A stretch of DNA of 64,000 bases from Anaerosacchariphilus hominis (GTDB taxonomy: Bacteria; Bacillota; Clostridia; Lachnospirales; Lachnospiraceae), in the NCBI RefSeq assembly GCF_014290175.1, contig NZ_JACOOR010000005.1, positions 214,669-278,668 of the forward strand, in the 5' to 3' direction. A model generated the notes under the pieces. The model ran no database searches. It was not told the DNA's origin and worked only from the letters and a program-made list of their open reading frames with translations. Shown one piece after another: positions 1 through 8,439 of the stretch. Every line of letters begins with the position of its first letter. Position 1 is the stretch's first letter. Made by a program: the position numbers and the translations under genes.

Positions 1-418
1 CAACGCCCTTATCTGCACAGTAGGACAGATACAGCATCTCAACGTGCATACGCTCGCCGATACGGTCGTAATCAACCTTCTTAGCTACCTCAAGCTTCGC
101 GTCGATATCCTCGTCCGCGCTGCAGATGGATACTGCGTATCTCGGCTTGCTTACAAAGGTCTTCTCATGACGGCAGAGAACGGTCTCGCCGCCCAGTGTG
201 TACTCAGCCTCGCCGGTACCAACCTTGATGGTCTTCATGGGCGGAGCAGTTGCCTCTGACAGAGTAGCCAGCGCTTCTTCGGACATATGCGGACACTTGC
301 TGAGTTCTACAGCGCCCTGAGCAACCTTCATAGCAAATGCCATACAGGTCGGGCTTCCGCACTCCTTACAGTTTGTCTTCGGTGTTAATTTAAAAATATC
401 CAAGCCTTTTAATGCCAT
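1..418 (-). CDS. acsC: Corrinoid iron-sulfur protein large subunit, partial
   Basis: This is the N-terminal 139 residues of the gamma subunit of the corrinoid iron-sulfur protein (CFeSP); the gene runs off the left edge. CFeSP carries the methyl group from methyl-THF methyltransferase to acetyl-CoA synthase in the cytoplasm. The N-terminal [4Fe-4S] motif is visible as C17, C20, C25 and C42, the known spacing of the cluster that reactivates Co(I). The ATG at 418 has a GGAGG-type site just upstream and lies 24 bases after acsD, so it is the last visible gene of the operon. The cobalamin-binding C-terminal part is outside the window. Confidence 0.95.
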   Translation of the reverse strand, partial: MALKGLDIFKLTPKTNCKECGSPTCMAFAMKVAQGAVELSKCPHMSEEALATLSEATAPPMKTIKVGTGEAEYTLGGETVLCRHEKTFVSKPRYAVSICSADEDIDAKLEVAKKVDYDRIGERMHVEMLYLSYCADKGV

Positions 419-442
419 GGTAAATTTCTCCTCCTTCCTCGA

Positions 443-1384
443 TTAAACCAGTGCTTTAATTAATTTTGAAATCGTTGCAACCGAGGTCGGATGTTTCAAA
501 ATTACTGCATTGGAGCCGGATGCCAGTACTGCTGCGGCTGTCTCAACTTCCATATCAATTCCACGCTCTTCCTGGGATCCCCACTCCGGCATATCTGCTT
601 CGGAAGCCATAGCCTCTTTTACATTCCATGCCTCGTCAGCTACCGGTGTCATAATCGGCATCTGAAGCTGTACATCACCCTGAGCCAGAGCTGCTGCCTT
701 TACACGATCCATGGTAGATACTACGTACTCAAAACCGTATCCGGCTGCTGCGGAACCTACGTTCATGACAACGTTAGCCTGATCTACGCCCAGCTGTCCG
801 ATCAGCACGTTCAGCTGTTTTGCAAGGTTGATATCTACGGCAGACTCTGCTCCGACCTTCTGGCCGTAAGCAAGACCAGCTGCTGCTGCAACTGCCTTGT
901 AGTTCTCTTCTCTTGCGGACAGGATCAGTACGTTCTTTCCCTGAAGCGCTTCTGCAACCTTGGAGAAAAGCTCTGCATCCTTCTCTACATTCTTACATCC
1001 CTCAATTACAAGAGGAGCTGTGATCGCGTCGCCAACCTCTTTCGCGATAGCTACGCAATCCTCAACGGAACGGTTCTCGCCATTCGGATCCGCTCCCTCA
1101 AAGCGGAGAACAACGAAATCTGCTCCAGGCATTTCTTCGGCTTTCTTTGCAATCTCTGCAAAAGTTGTAGCACCTGCATAGTAGTCCTTGATTCCTGCAA
1201 CTTCATTCTCCAGACCCATGTCTGTAATCAGAACTCCAATCTTCGGTGCATTCTCGATCGGCGCGTCGAATGTATAAAACGGCAGTACATTCTCTCCGCC
1301 AAGCTTCACTGCCTTATCTCCGGTTCCGATTTCTACGGTACGGATAGCAGCGTTGAATTTTCCTGATTTTCCAGTAAACGGCAT
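443..1384 (-). CDS. acsD: Corrinoid iron-sulfur protein small subunit
   Basis: This is the 313-residue beta subunit of CFeSP, which forms a TIM-barrel heterodimer with AcsC and helps bind the cobamide. The sequence starts MPFTGKSGKFNA and keeps the family pattern throughout, with the usual length. An AGGAGG-like site (about 1392-1399) precedes the ATG. It lies between acsB, with an 86-base gap that holds a strong inverted repeat, and acsC, with a 24-base gap. The spacer hairpin may set relative message levels, because CFeSP and AcsB need not be made in equal amounts; that is an inference. Confidence 0.95.
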   Translation of the reverse strand: MPFTGKSGKFNAAIRTVEIGTGDKAVKLGGENVLPFYTFDAPIENAPKIGVLITDMGLENEVAGIKDYYAGATTFAEIAKKAEEMPGADFVVLRFEGADPNGENRSVEDCVAIAKEVGDAITAPLVIEGCKNVEKDAELFSKVAEALQGKNVLILSAREENYKAVAAAAGLAYGQKVGAESAVDINLAKQLNVLIGQLGVDQANVVMNVGSAAAGYGFEYVVSTMDRVKAAALAQGDVQLQMPIMTPVADEAWNVKEAMASEADMPEWGSQEERGIDMEVETAAAVLASGSNAVILKHPTSVATISKLIKALV

Positions 1385-1419
1385 TTCTTAGTTACCTCCT
1401 TGTCCTTTACGTGGTTTTA

Positions 1420-1446
1420 ACGCATAGGGGCATAGCCCCTATGCGT
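1420..1446 (-). repeat. Perfect 12-bp stem-loop between acsB and acsD
   Basis: An inverted repeat with arms 1420-1431 and 1435-1446 pairs perfectly over 12 bp around a 3-base loop, in the acsB-acsD spacer. On the minus strand it is not followed by a run of T, so it does not look like a full intrinsic terminator. An mRNA-stabilising or processing hairpin within the operon is more likely. Confidence 0.75.
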
Positions 1447-1470
1447 AAACCAATTATCTTACATATTATA

Positions 1471-3600
1471 CTACATCATCGGGTCCATGCCAAGTGCCGG
1501 ATGTCCTTTTTCTGTAAGGAATGCCAGCAATGTTTCCGGATCCTCTGCGATAGTCTCGTCACCGATCATATCGGTAAAGTTGTCAATTCCGTAGAGCTCT
1601 TTTGCTGTCTCATTGAGACGCTCTGCTACGGACTCCTTCAGCTCCTTGGGCATCCATACGATACGCTCGATTCCGCCCTCAGCCTTCATAAACTTCTTGG
1701 AAGAGATGAAGTGCTTTCCATGTCCCATGAATCCAGGTGTCTGAACTCCACCACCGGTCATACTTGCCAGCTCGGAGAAGGTCATTCCCAGCGGAGTCAT
1801 ACCTGCGTACTCACGGTTGGTGATAACAACACCGTTGGAGAACGGCTCGATACCACAGATACACTCGAAGCATCCGCAGGAGGTCATCGGCTTCTCCATG
1901 ATGGAGTACAGGGAAACCTCTTCCAGAGCACCCTGGGAGTAAAGCTTAACCGCCTCATTGACATCCTCATACTCACCGATTCTCTCATCGATGGGCTTCT
2001 CTTTGGTGATAACCTGGCAGGGTCCCTGGGGATCCAGCTCGTTGGTAGCCTTTGCGTCCAGCCATGAAACGGCACCGCACAGACCCAGACGCTCCGGAGT
2101 AACCACGCATACGTGGGACGGGGAGAATGCCTGACACATGATACAGCTGTAGTATACGTCTACAGACTCGTCAGTCAGAGTAGCCAGACGGTCGTCACGC
2201 TTGTCAAACAGCGGGATAGCAGTCTCATGACGCATCTTGGTACACAGCTCCGGATCGGTGATAACCTTAACCTGACACTTATCTACAACTGCGTCAAACT
2301 CATTCTTAATTCTTGCGTACAGAACCTCACCGATGTGCTTTGCACGGAAGCCTGCGTCAAAAGCGTTCTTGCTTACACGGATACGGATCATATCACGCTG
2401 ACCGGTATGCATAACACCCTCGATGCAGTTCAGGTAGTTATGGAACTTACGCTCGAATACCGGCTCAAAGTCAGCCTGCATGCTCTTGCCGGCAACCTCT
2501 ACAACGTAGCCGATGCTGTGCTTGCTGCCTACCTCGAACTCGTCGAAGTCCGGTCCGATTACTTCGATCTTGTGGTCCTCAACCTCAGACGCATCCTTTG
2601 CCTCAACCAGCTCGAAGCAGTCCACACGGGAACCGTCGAACTCTACCTGCATATCGCCGCGGCGGATAATCTCGCCCTCGAATGCGGATGCGAAGGAAAC
2701 CGGGATATCGATCTTAGTAACCTTAATCTTAATATCTCTTGCCTCAATAGAAGTAGCGTTGAACTTGGATACGTCCTCCTGAACGATCAGGCTCTTCGGT
2801 ACACGGAAGATGTTCTCGGTCTCGTTGGTAACTACCGGGAAACCAAGAGCGATTGCGCCTGCACCGCAAGCTACGATAACATCATCCAGCGGCTTGAACG
2901 CATTTACGAACGCCGGTACACGGTCCATGGTGTACTTCATCAGCGCGCCTGCGTCGCCCGGTGTTACGTTACCGAAGATCAGAGCCGCACGAAGCGCTAC
3001 AGATACAACGTGGATTACTGCGGTTACGTCCTTGCCAAGCGGTACGATACGTACGGCGTTGCCCATGTTCAGGCCTGCCTCTACGCACTGATCGATAACG
3101 CCGCCTACCAAAGTAACCAGACAGCCCTGTGCCTGATAGCTCTTAACCAGCTCTACTGCTTCTTCTGTAGAAGGAGCGCTTCCCAGGATAACGGCTACGC
3201 CCGGGATATCGCCGGTTACAAGGGGTACACCCAGCTCACGGATGATAGCGTCTGCCAGATGTCCGTAGCAGGGCTCCTCGTACGGCTTTGCGCCGTTCAT
3301 GTACTTCAGTACCTCGATGAACTCTGCGCACAGAGCTGTTGCAACACCGCTCATGAATGCGTCGTTCAGTCTCTTCTCTCTGGTCATCAGAGTTTTTACA
3401 ACTCCCAGAGCTGCCTTCAGTTCTTTCAGGTTGGTAACCTTGCTTCCTGTTACGGCATAGTAGCAGGGAAGGCTGTATGCAGTGTCCGGGAAGGATACTG
3501 CCGCATCTTCTCCGTACTGTGCGATTGCGCCGTCGATAGCAGCCTCGGTCAGTCCGTAAACTGCGTCGTTGCCGCCGAATACTCTATCAAATAATGTCAC
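1471..3600 (-). CDS. acsB: CO dehydrogenase/acetyl-CoA synthase, acetyl-CoA synthase subunit
   Basis: This 709-residue enzyme condenses CO, a methyl group from CFeSP and CoA to acetyl-CoA on the nickel-iron A-cluster. The cluster ligands are visible: C486, C489, C498 and C508 for the [4Fe-4S] cubane, and C575-G-C577 for the distal nickel. All are offset by exactly 20 from the Moorella numbering (506, 509, 518, 528, 595, 597). The start is GTG at 3600 with GGAGG nine bases upstream. A cooC-type ATPase lies directly upstream in the operon, consistent with nickel loading of this subunit. Confidence 0.97.
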   Translation of the reverse strand: MTLFDRVFGGNDAVYGLTEAAIDGAIAQYGEDAAVSFPDTAYSLPCYYAVTGSKVTNLKELKAALGVVKTLMTREKRLNDAFMSGVATALCAEFIEVLKYMNGAKPYEEPCYGHLADAIIRELGVPLVTGDIPGVAVILGSAPSTEEAVELVKSYQAQGCLVTLVGGVIDQCVEAGLNMGNAVRIVPLGKDVTAVIHVVSVALRAALIFGNVTPGDAGALMKYTMDRVPAFVNAFKPLDDVIVACGAGAIALGFPVVTNETENIFRVPKSLIVQEDVSKFNATSIEARDIKIKVTKIDIPVSFASAFEGEIIRRGDMQVEFDGSRVDCFELVEAKDASEVEDHKIEVIGPDFDEFEVGSKHSIGYVVEVAGKSMQADFEPVFERKFHNYLNCIEGVMHTGQRDMIRIRVSKNAFDAGFRAKHIGEVLYARIKNEFDAVVDKCQVKVITDPELCTKMRHETAIPLFDKRDDRLATLTDESVDVYYSCIMCQAFSPSHVCVVTPERLGLCGAVSWLDAKATNELDPQGPCQVITKEKPIDERIGEYEDVNEAVKLYSQGALEEVSLYSIMEKPMTSCGCFECICGIEPFSNGVVITNREYAGMTPLGMTFSELASMTGGGVQTPGFMGHGKHFISSKKFMKAEGGIERIVWMPKELKESVAERLNETAKELYGIDNFTDMIGDETIAEDPETLLAFLTEKGHPALGMDPMM

Positions 3601-3619
3601 GGTATTTTACCTCCAAATT

Positions 3620-4387
3620 TTAATTCGATTGATCGAGGATTTCCTTAATCTTCCGGATCTCCTCCTTTGCGGACTCGCTTACATCGTAGGGGGATTTGCC
3701 CTGCCGGTCCGCATCTATCACTTCCGGGTTGTAATGAATAAATCCAAGTAAATCCTCTGCCGGGATCTTCGAGCGGATGAACTCCTCATCCTCTGTTCCG
3801 CGGACTTTGTTGGCTACTACACGAACGGTCTGAATTCCCAGGTCATGGGCCAGCCGTTTTACATTCTTATAGGTCTGAATGCTTCTCGCTCCGGGTTCGA
3901 TGACTACCACAAACTGCTCCATACCTTCGCAGGTACCTCGGCCCAGGTGCTCCAGGCCTGCTTCCATGTCCATGATAACCACGTCCTTGCTCCGAAGACT
4001 TAAGTAGCTTAAGATCCGCTTCAGCATCACATGCTCGGGGCAGACACAGCCGCCCCCTCCGGTCTCTACAGTGCCCAGTGTCAGGAGCTTGACTCCGTTG
4101 TAGGACTTGCTGTAGGTATCCGGGATATCATCCACCTTGGGATTCAGCGTGTACATGGCATTTCCGGGGCCTGCCCCTGTCCGTTCCTCGATAAGCTTTC
4201 TCATCTTGGAAATCGGAACAATCGAGTCCAGAACCTCCTCCGGAAAACCGAGCGCCAGACCTAAATTCGCGTCCGGATCCACATCGGCTGCCAGAACTGT
4301 ACATCCCTCCTCCGCATATAATCTTGCAAGGGTGGCTGCAAAGGTCGTCTTTCCGACTCCGCCCTTTCCGGTAATTGCAATTTTCAC
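3620..4387 (-). CDS. cooC: CooC-type nickel-insertion ATPase (copy next to acsB)
   Basis: This 255-residue MinD/ParA-type ATPase begins with the deviant Walker A motif GKGGVGKTT (residues 7-15) and carries the CxC pair C114-V-C116 that binds Ni or Zn in the CooC/AcsF family. It is expected to dimerise with ATP and help load nickel. Its place between cooS (42-base gap) and acsB (19-base gap) suggests that it serves the acetyl-CoA synthase (an AcsF role), while the second copy at 6360-7133 serves CooS. That split is inferred from position only. Confidence 0.9.
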   Translation of the reverse strand: MKIAITGKGGVGKTTFAATLARLYAEEGCTVLAADVDPDANLGLALGFPEEVLDSIVPISKMRKLIEERTGAGPGNAMYTLNPKVDDIPDTYSKSYNGVKLLTLGTVETGGGGCVCPEHVMLKRILSYLSLRSKDVVIMDMEAGLEHLGRGTCEGMEQFVVVIEPGARSIQTYKNVKRLAHDLGIQTVRVVANKVRGTEDEEFIRSKIPAEDLLGFIHYNPEVIDADRQGKSPYDVSESAKEEIRKIKEILDQSN

Positions 4388-4429
4388 GTTCTATTCCCTC
4401 CGGTTCTTTCTTTACTCTTTTTATCCGGA

Positions 4430-6322
4430 TTAGATTCCCAGTGCGGTTCTCTTCTCCTCGATACGGTCGATCATCTTGTCAACCAGCTTCTCGATATCTG
4501 TCTCAACCGTATAAGCTGCCTCAACCCAGTCACGAACGCCCTCGGTCAGCCACTGACCCATCTCGGAAGATCCGGCTACATACGGGTCAACGCCCAGGAA
4601 GGTATCGATACCGGTTGCTACTACGTAGTTACCGATGGAAACTGCCTTCTCAGACATCCACTCCGGAGCACAGCCTACAACCGGAAGCTGAGAAATATTC
4701 AGTCCGGAATCCTTGGACAGCTCTGCTACCAGAATCATCATACGGCTGATATCTACACAGGAGCCCATGTGAAGTACTGGCGGGATGTCTGCCAGCTCAC
4801 ATACTCTCTTCAGACCTGCGCCGCAGAGATCCTTAGCTGCCTTATCCATCAGACCAGCCTTTGCTGCTGCCTGTGCGGAACATCCGGATGCTACCACTAC
4901 GATATCGTTGGCAATCAGCTTCTTCATCAGCTCGATATGTGCGTAGTCCGGGCGAATCTTCGGGTTGTTACAGCCTACCATAGCGACTGCACCACGGATA
5001 ACACCGGAGGTGATACACTCGATAAGCGGCTTGGTGGTACCTGTTACGTCTACCTGAGAGTTGGTTACGCCATCCAGTGTCTTAACCAGAGCCTCAAAGG
5101 AGTATCCAACAGTTGCTTTCTGCTTCATATCCGGAATGTATACCAGATCCGGCTTACGGTTCTTGAAGTTCTCACATGCAGTCATAACGATCTGCTTAGC
5201 CTTCTCTGCAGCGGTTCCTACATCAAAGCGGATGTAATCGGAATCCGGCATCTGCGCGATGGGAGAAGTGGTGATGAACTTGGTATGGAAGCACTTGCTC
5301 AGGGGTCCGAGTGCCGGGAAGATACACTGAACGTCTACAACGATAGCCTCACATGCACCTGTCAGAACCACGTTCTCCTGCTGCAGGAAGTTACCTGCCA
5401 TGGGAACGCCGCGGCGCATAGCTACCTCGTTGGAGGTACAGCAGACGCCGGATACGGTGATTCCCTTCGCGCCCATGCTCTTTGCGTACGCGATCATCTC
5501 CGGATCGTCTGCGTACTCACAGACCATCTCAGAAAGTGACGGGTCATGTCCATGTACTACGATGTTTACATTGTCAGCGTTCATAACGCCCAGGTTTGCC
5601 TCGGTATCAAGGGGCTTCGGAGTTCCGAACAGTACGTCGGAGAACTCGGTTCCGCACATGGATCCGCCCCAGCCGTCAGCCAGACCTGCTCTTAAGGACT
5701 GACGAACCAGTGCCTCCGGAAGAGAAGAACATCCCATATGAGCCATATGTAAGGAGGTTGCTACCTCACGGTCAATGGCTCTCGGCTCGATCTCAGCGTC
5801 ATGCCACAGCTTCTGGGTATGCTCCGGAGCTCTCTTAAGCCATCTCTGTACACCGAAGGGCTTACCATACTCCATCAGAGCTGTCTCTGCCATCTCGTGA
5901 GCCAGATCGTAGATATCCTTACCCTCGGTCTCTACGCCCCACTCCTTTGCGATACGGATCAGCTTCTCCGGATCCTTAACCTTGTAAGCTCCGTCCGGCT
6001 TAGCTTCATACAGTGTGTGGCAGATCTCACGGCCATGGTCAGAGTGTGTAGCTGCTCCACCTGCTGTGAATTTCAGATAGTTACGGCCTACGATACCATG
6101 TACGTCACATCCGCAGATACCTCTCGGTGCCTTCGGCGTAATACGGCACGGTCCCATAGCACAGATTCGGCAGCAGACACCCTGCTCACCAAACTTACAG
6201 TGCGGTGTCTGGTTCTTCACACGAAGCTGCCAGGCATCAGCACCTACCTTTGCTCCTGTCTCCAGAAGTCTGGCTGTTGCGGCTTCCATTTCCTCCACCG
6301 TTGTCAACTTTAAATCTCCCAT
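4430..6322 (-). CDS. cooS: Anaerobic carbon-monoxide dehydrogenase catalytic subunit
   Basis: This 630-residue Ni-Fe enzyme reduces CO2 to CO for the acetyl-CoA synthase. The N-terminal cysteines C42, C50, C51, C54, C59 and C70 supply the D and B clusters. C-cluster regions are recognisable as HGHDPSLSEM, GVCCTSNE, GCNNP, VASGCSAQ and HMGSCVD. The open frame extends 20 codons further upstream, but the ATG at 6322 is preceded by AGGAGG at ideal spacing and gives MGDLKLTT, so that start is used. It is flanked by two cooC genes. It could equally be called acsA. Confidence 0.96.
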   Translation of the reverse strand: MGDLKLTTVEEMEAATARLLETGAKVGADAWQLRVKNQTPHCKFGEQGVCCRICAMGPCRITPKAPRGICGCDVHGIVGRNYLKFTAGGAATHSDHGREICHTLYEAKPDGAYKVKDPEKLIRIAKEWGVETEGKDIYDLAHEMAETALMEYGKPFGVQRWLKRAPEHTQKLWHDAEIEPRAIDREVATSLHMAHMGCSSLPEALVRQSLRAGLADGWGGSMCGTEFSDVLFGTPKPLDTEANLGVMNADNVNIVVHGHDPSLSEMVCEYADDPEMIAYAKSMGAKGITVSGVCCTSNEVAMRRGVPMAGNFLQQENVVLTGACEAIVVDVQCIFPALGPLSKCFHTKFITTSPIAQMPDSDYIRFDVGTAAEKAKQIVMTACENFKNRKPDLVYIPDMKQKATVGYSFEALVKTLDGVTNSQVDVTGTTKPLIECITSGVIRGAVAMVGCNNPKIRPDYAHIELMKKLIANDIVVVASGCSAQAAAKAGLMDKAAKDLCGAGLKRVCELADIPPVLHMGSCVDISRMMILVAELSKDSGLNISQLPVVGCAPEWMSEKAVSIGNYVVATGIDTFLGVDPYVAGSSEMGQWLTEGVRDWVEAAYTVETDIEKLVDKMIDRIEEKRTALGI

Positions 6323-6359
6323 TATAAACCTCCTACCTTTTTTTATTTTCATAAATTTA

Positions 6360-7133
6360 TTATGAAAGATCCAACTGGTCAATAATACTGTACAGCGCCT
6401 TGCGGACCGGAGAATCCTCCGGAAGCTTTACTGTGGGCACGCCGTCACAGTCATACTCAAACACCTGCTCGTCCTGAGGAACGACGCCCAGCAGATGAAG
6501 GCCCTGTTTTTCGATCTCTTCTTTCGTTCCCGCATTCAGCACTCCACCCGGAGCGCGATTGATAATCAGTCCTACGGACTTGGGCTTCAGTCCACATTCC
6601 GGAATCAGCTTCGCGATACGTCCTACCGCCTGCACGCCTCTGCGTGAGCAGTCGCTGACCAGAATAATGGTATCTACCGACGGAAGAATTCCGCGGCTGA
6701 TGTGCTCCATTCCCGCTTCATTGTCTACTACAAGGTACTTGTAGTTCTTCGCGTATCTGGCAATCTGGGAGGTCAGAAGTCCATTGACAAAGCAATAGCA
6801 TCCCTTTCCCTGTGTGTGACCCATCACCAGTAAATCATAATCATCCTGCTCGGAAAGCGCTTCTCCGAATTTGAGCTCCGCGTAATCCTGCTTGGACATT
6901 CCTTTCGGAATCGGGTTGGAACCCGCTGTCTCTGCCTTTGCAATCTCCTCACGAATCTCGCCCAAGGTCGGAGCAGCCTCCACGCCCAGCACCTCGTTCA
7001 GATTGGAATTGGCATCTGCATCTACAGCCAGAACAGGTCCCTGCTTCTTCTGGCACAGGTATTCAATTAAAAGTCCTGTAAGTGTAGTTTTCCCCACACC
7101 GCCTTTTCCGGCTACGGCAATTGTATGTGGCAT
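6360..7133 (-). CDS. cooC: CooC-type nickel-insertion ATPase (copy next to cooS)
   Basis: This 257-residue ATPase has Walker A GKGGVGKTT (residues 9-17) and the CxC motif C112-Y-C114, the same positions as in the characterised Carboxydothermus CooC1. It probably dimerises on ATP and inserts nickel into the CooS C-cluster. It lies 37 bases upstream of cooS and is clearly diverged from the copy at 3620-4387, so this is not a recent duplication. A GC-rich hairpin separates it from metF. Confidence 0.93.
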   Translation of the reverse strand: MPHTIAVAGKGGVGKTTLTGLLIEYLCQKKQGPVLAVDADANSNLNEVLGVEAAPTLGEIREEIAKAETAGSNPIPKGMSKQDYAELKFGEALSEQDDYDLLVMGHTQGKGCYCFVNGLLTSQIARYAKNYKYLVVDNEAGMEHISRGILPSVDTIILVSDCSRRGVQAVGRIAKLIPECGLKPKSVGLIINRAPGGVLNAGTKEEIEKQGLHLLGVVPQDEQVFEYDCDGVPTVKLPEDSPVRKALYSIIDQLDLS

Positions 7134-7159
7134 ATCTTTGTTCTCTCCTGCCTTTTACC

Positions 7160-7184
7160 GCGGGCAGGTTTGTGCCCCGCCCGC
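7160..7184 (-). repeat. GC-rich stem-loop between metF and cooC
   Basis: Arms at 7160-7168 and 7176-7184 form a 9-bp stem (one G-U pair in RNA) with a 7-base loop. No T-run follows on the minus strand. It sits in the 76-base metF-cooC spacer and may stabilise or attenuate the message. Confidence 0.6.
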
Positions 7185-7209
7185 AATTTTAATAGTCAAA
7201 TTTAAGTAA

Positions 7210-8145
7210 CTAGATTAAGGTCTTCAGACCTGCGCGGTCGATGATCTCGGATACATCTTTCCACTTGTTCAGAGCGTACAGATGGATACCGTTTACACCC
7301 AGAGAGCGATAGGTATCGATCTGCTTGATGGTGTACTCGATTCCTGCCTCGCGGAATCTCTTAATCTTATCATCATAGAACATATCGAACGGCTTGCCCT
7401 CAGCGTCCTTCGCTGCGAACGGGTTCGGGAACAGCCAGTTCTGGGAAATGATCTTGCACAGCTCGTGATCCATTACACAGCCGTTGCGGGACAGTGCCAT
7501 ATTGATGGTAGCTGCCTGATCCAGAATCGGCATAACTCCTACGTCTACCGGCATGGTAACACCAGCGGAGTAGATAGCGTCCAGCCAGTACTTGAACTGC
7601 TCCATATCCCAGCAAAGCTGAGTCATGATGTAGTCAGCGCCGTTGTCCTGCTTCTGCTTCAGAACCGAGATATCGGACTCCAGGCTTCTGCATGCGATGT
7701 GTCCCTCCGGGGAACCTGCTACAGCGATCTCGAACTTATCGCCGAACTCGTCACGGATAAACTTTACAAGGTCTGTAGCATACTGGAAATCACCACAGGT
7801 AGTAGTCTCGCCCAGCGGAATATCTCCACGGAGAGCCAGAACGTGATCTACGCCCTCGTTCAGGTACTGCTGCAGCTGATCCTTCATGCCTTCCTTGGTG
7901 TTCTTGATTACGGTAAAGTGGGTAACCGGTGTAGTGCCAGCGTTCTTAATCATCTGACATACCTCGCGGTTTGCTCCTACGTTTCCGCCGCCTGCGCCGT
8001 ATGTACAGGAAATGTAATCCGGCTGATACTTGCACAGATGCTCGATCGTGCCCGGAAGATTCTCCATACCCTTCTCAGTCTTCGGCGGGAAAACCTCGAA
8101 AGACAGCGCCATGCGCTCGTTCATGATGTCTGTTAACTTTGTCAT
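7210..8145 (-). CDS. metF: Methylenetetrahydrofolate reductase (MetF)
   Basis: This 311-residue TIM-barrel flavoprotein reduces methylene-THF to methyl-THF, the last methyl-branch step before transfer to CFeSP. Family features include the early SFEVFPPKT motif, SCTYGAGG, and LALRGD near the substrate site. A TTG-initiated extension to 8154 is possible, but the ATG at 8145 has GGAGG nine bases upstream and is preferred. In several acetogens metF follows metV, a zinc/Fe-S partner; here the upstream gene is cooT and no metV is present. The electron donor therefore cannot be read from the context. Confidence 0.95.
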   Translation of the reverse strand: MTKLTDIMNERMALSFEVFPPKTEKGMENLPGTIEHLCKYQPDYISCTYGAGGGNVGANREVCQMIKNAGTTPVTHFTVIKNTKEGMKDQLQQYLNEGVDHVLALRGDIPLGETTTCGDFQYATDLVKFIRDEFGDKFEIAVAGSPEGHIACRSLESDISVLKQKQDNGADYIMTQLCWDMEQFKYWLDAIYSAGVTMPVDVGVMPILDQAATINMALSRNGCVMDHELCKIISQNWLFPNPFAAKDAEGKPFDMFYDDKIKRFREAGIEYTIKQIDTYRSLGVNGIHLYALNKWKDVSEIIDRAGLKTLI

Positions 8146-8170
8146 TTCAACCAACCTCCATTATTTTGCT

Positions 8171-8218
8171 ATATCAACATTATTGATATCACTTTGATTG
8201 TCCGCCTGCCATACGGAC
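8171..8218 (-). repeat. Two short stem-loops between cooT and metF
   Basis: The 84-base spacer holds two inverted repeats: 8171-8177 with 8183-8189 (7-bp arms, 5-base loop) and 8200-8204 with 8214-8218 (5-bp arms). Neither ends in a T-run, so they are better seen as processing or stability elements than as terminators. Confidence 0.5.
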
Positions 8219-8229
8219 CGCTGCCCCTC

Positions 8230-8424
8230 TTACGCGGACGGGCAGTTTAACTTTACGACGGAACCGGTCAGGTCTACAAAGGAAATCGTTCCTTCTACCA
8301 CTACCTCCGCGCCCATAATATCTACCAGGCGCACCTGACTTCCTTCCACGTAAATCTTGCTGACATTCTTCAGCACAACCTCTTCTGTATCCTGCGTGTT
8401 CTTATATACAGTTGCCAAACACAT
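8230..8424 (-). CDS. cooT: CooT-family nickel-binding small protein
   Basis: This 64-residue protein starts MCLATVYKN and matches the CooT family in length and in the invariant Cys at position 2, which binds Ni(II) in the Rhodospirillum rubrum protein. The rest is a small beta-rich, Sm-like fold with hydrophobic strands. It sits between the His-rich protein and metF in the CO dehydrogenase operon, so a role in nickel delivery to CooS/AcsB is likely. The ATG has a clear AGGAGG site. Automated pipelines sometimes label this family as RNA-binding; the operon context argues for nickel. Confidence 0.85.
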   Translation of the reverse strand: MCLATVYKNTQDTEEVVLKNVSKIYVEGSQVRLVDIMGAEVVVEGTISFVDLTGSVVKLNCPSA

Positions 8425-8439
8425 AATGATGCCTCCTTA

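Noticed and set aside
2113..3594. Plus-strand open frame of 493 codons opposite acsB
   Set aside because: It lies wholly antisense to acsB, is rich in Cys/Leu/Ser with no domain, and has no ribosome binding site; it reflects the codon bias of acsB.
4375..4433. A further regulatory hairpin in the cooS-cooC spacer
   Set aside because: Only an 8-base palindrome (ATCCGGAT) is present, too short to support a call.
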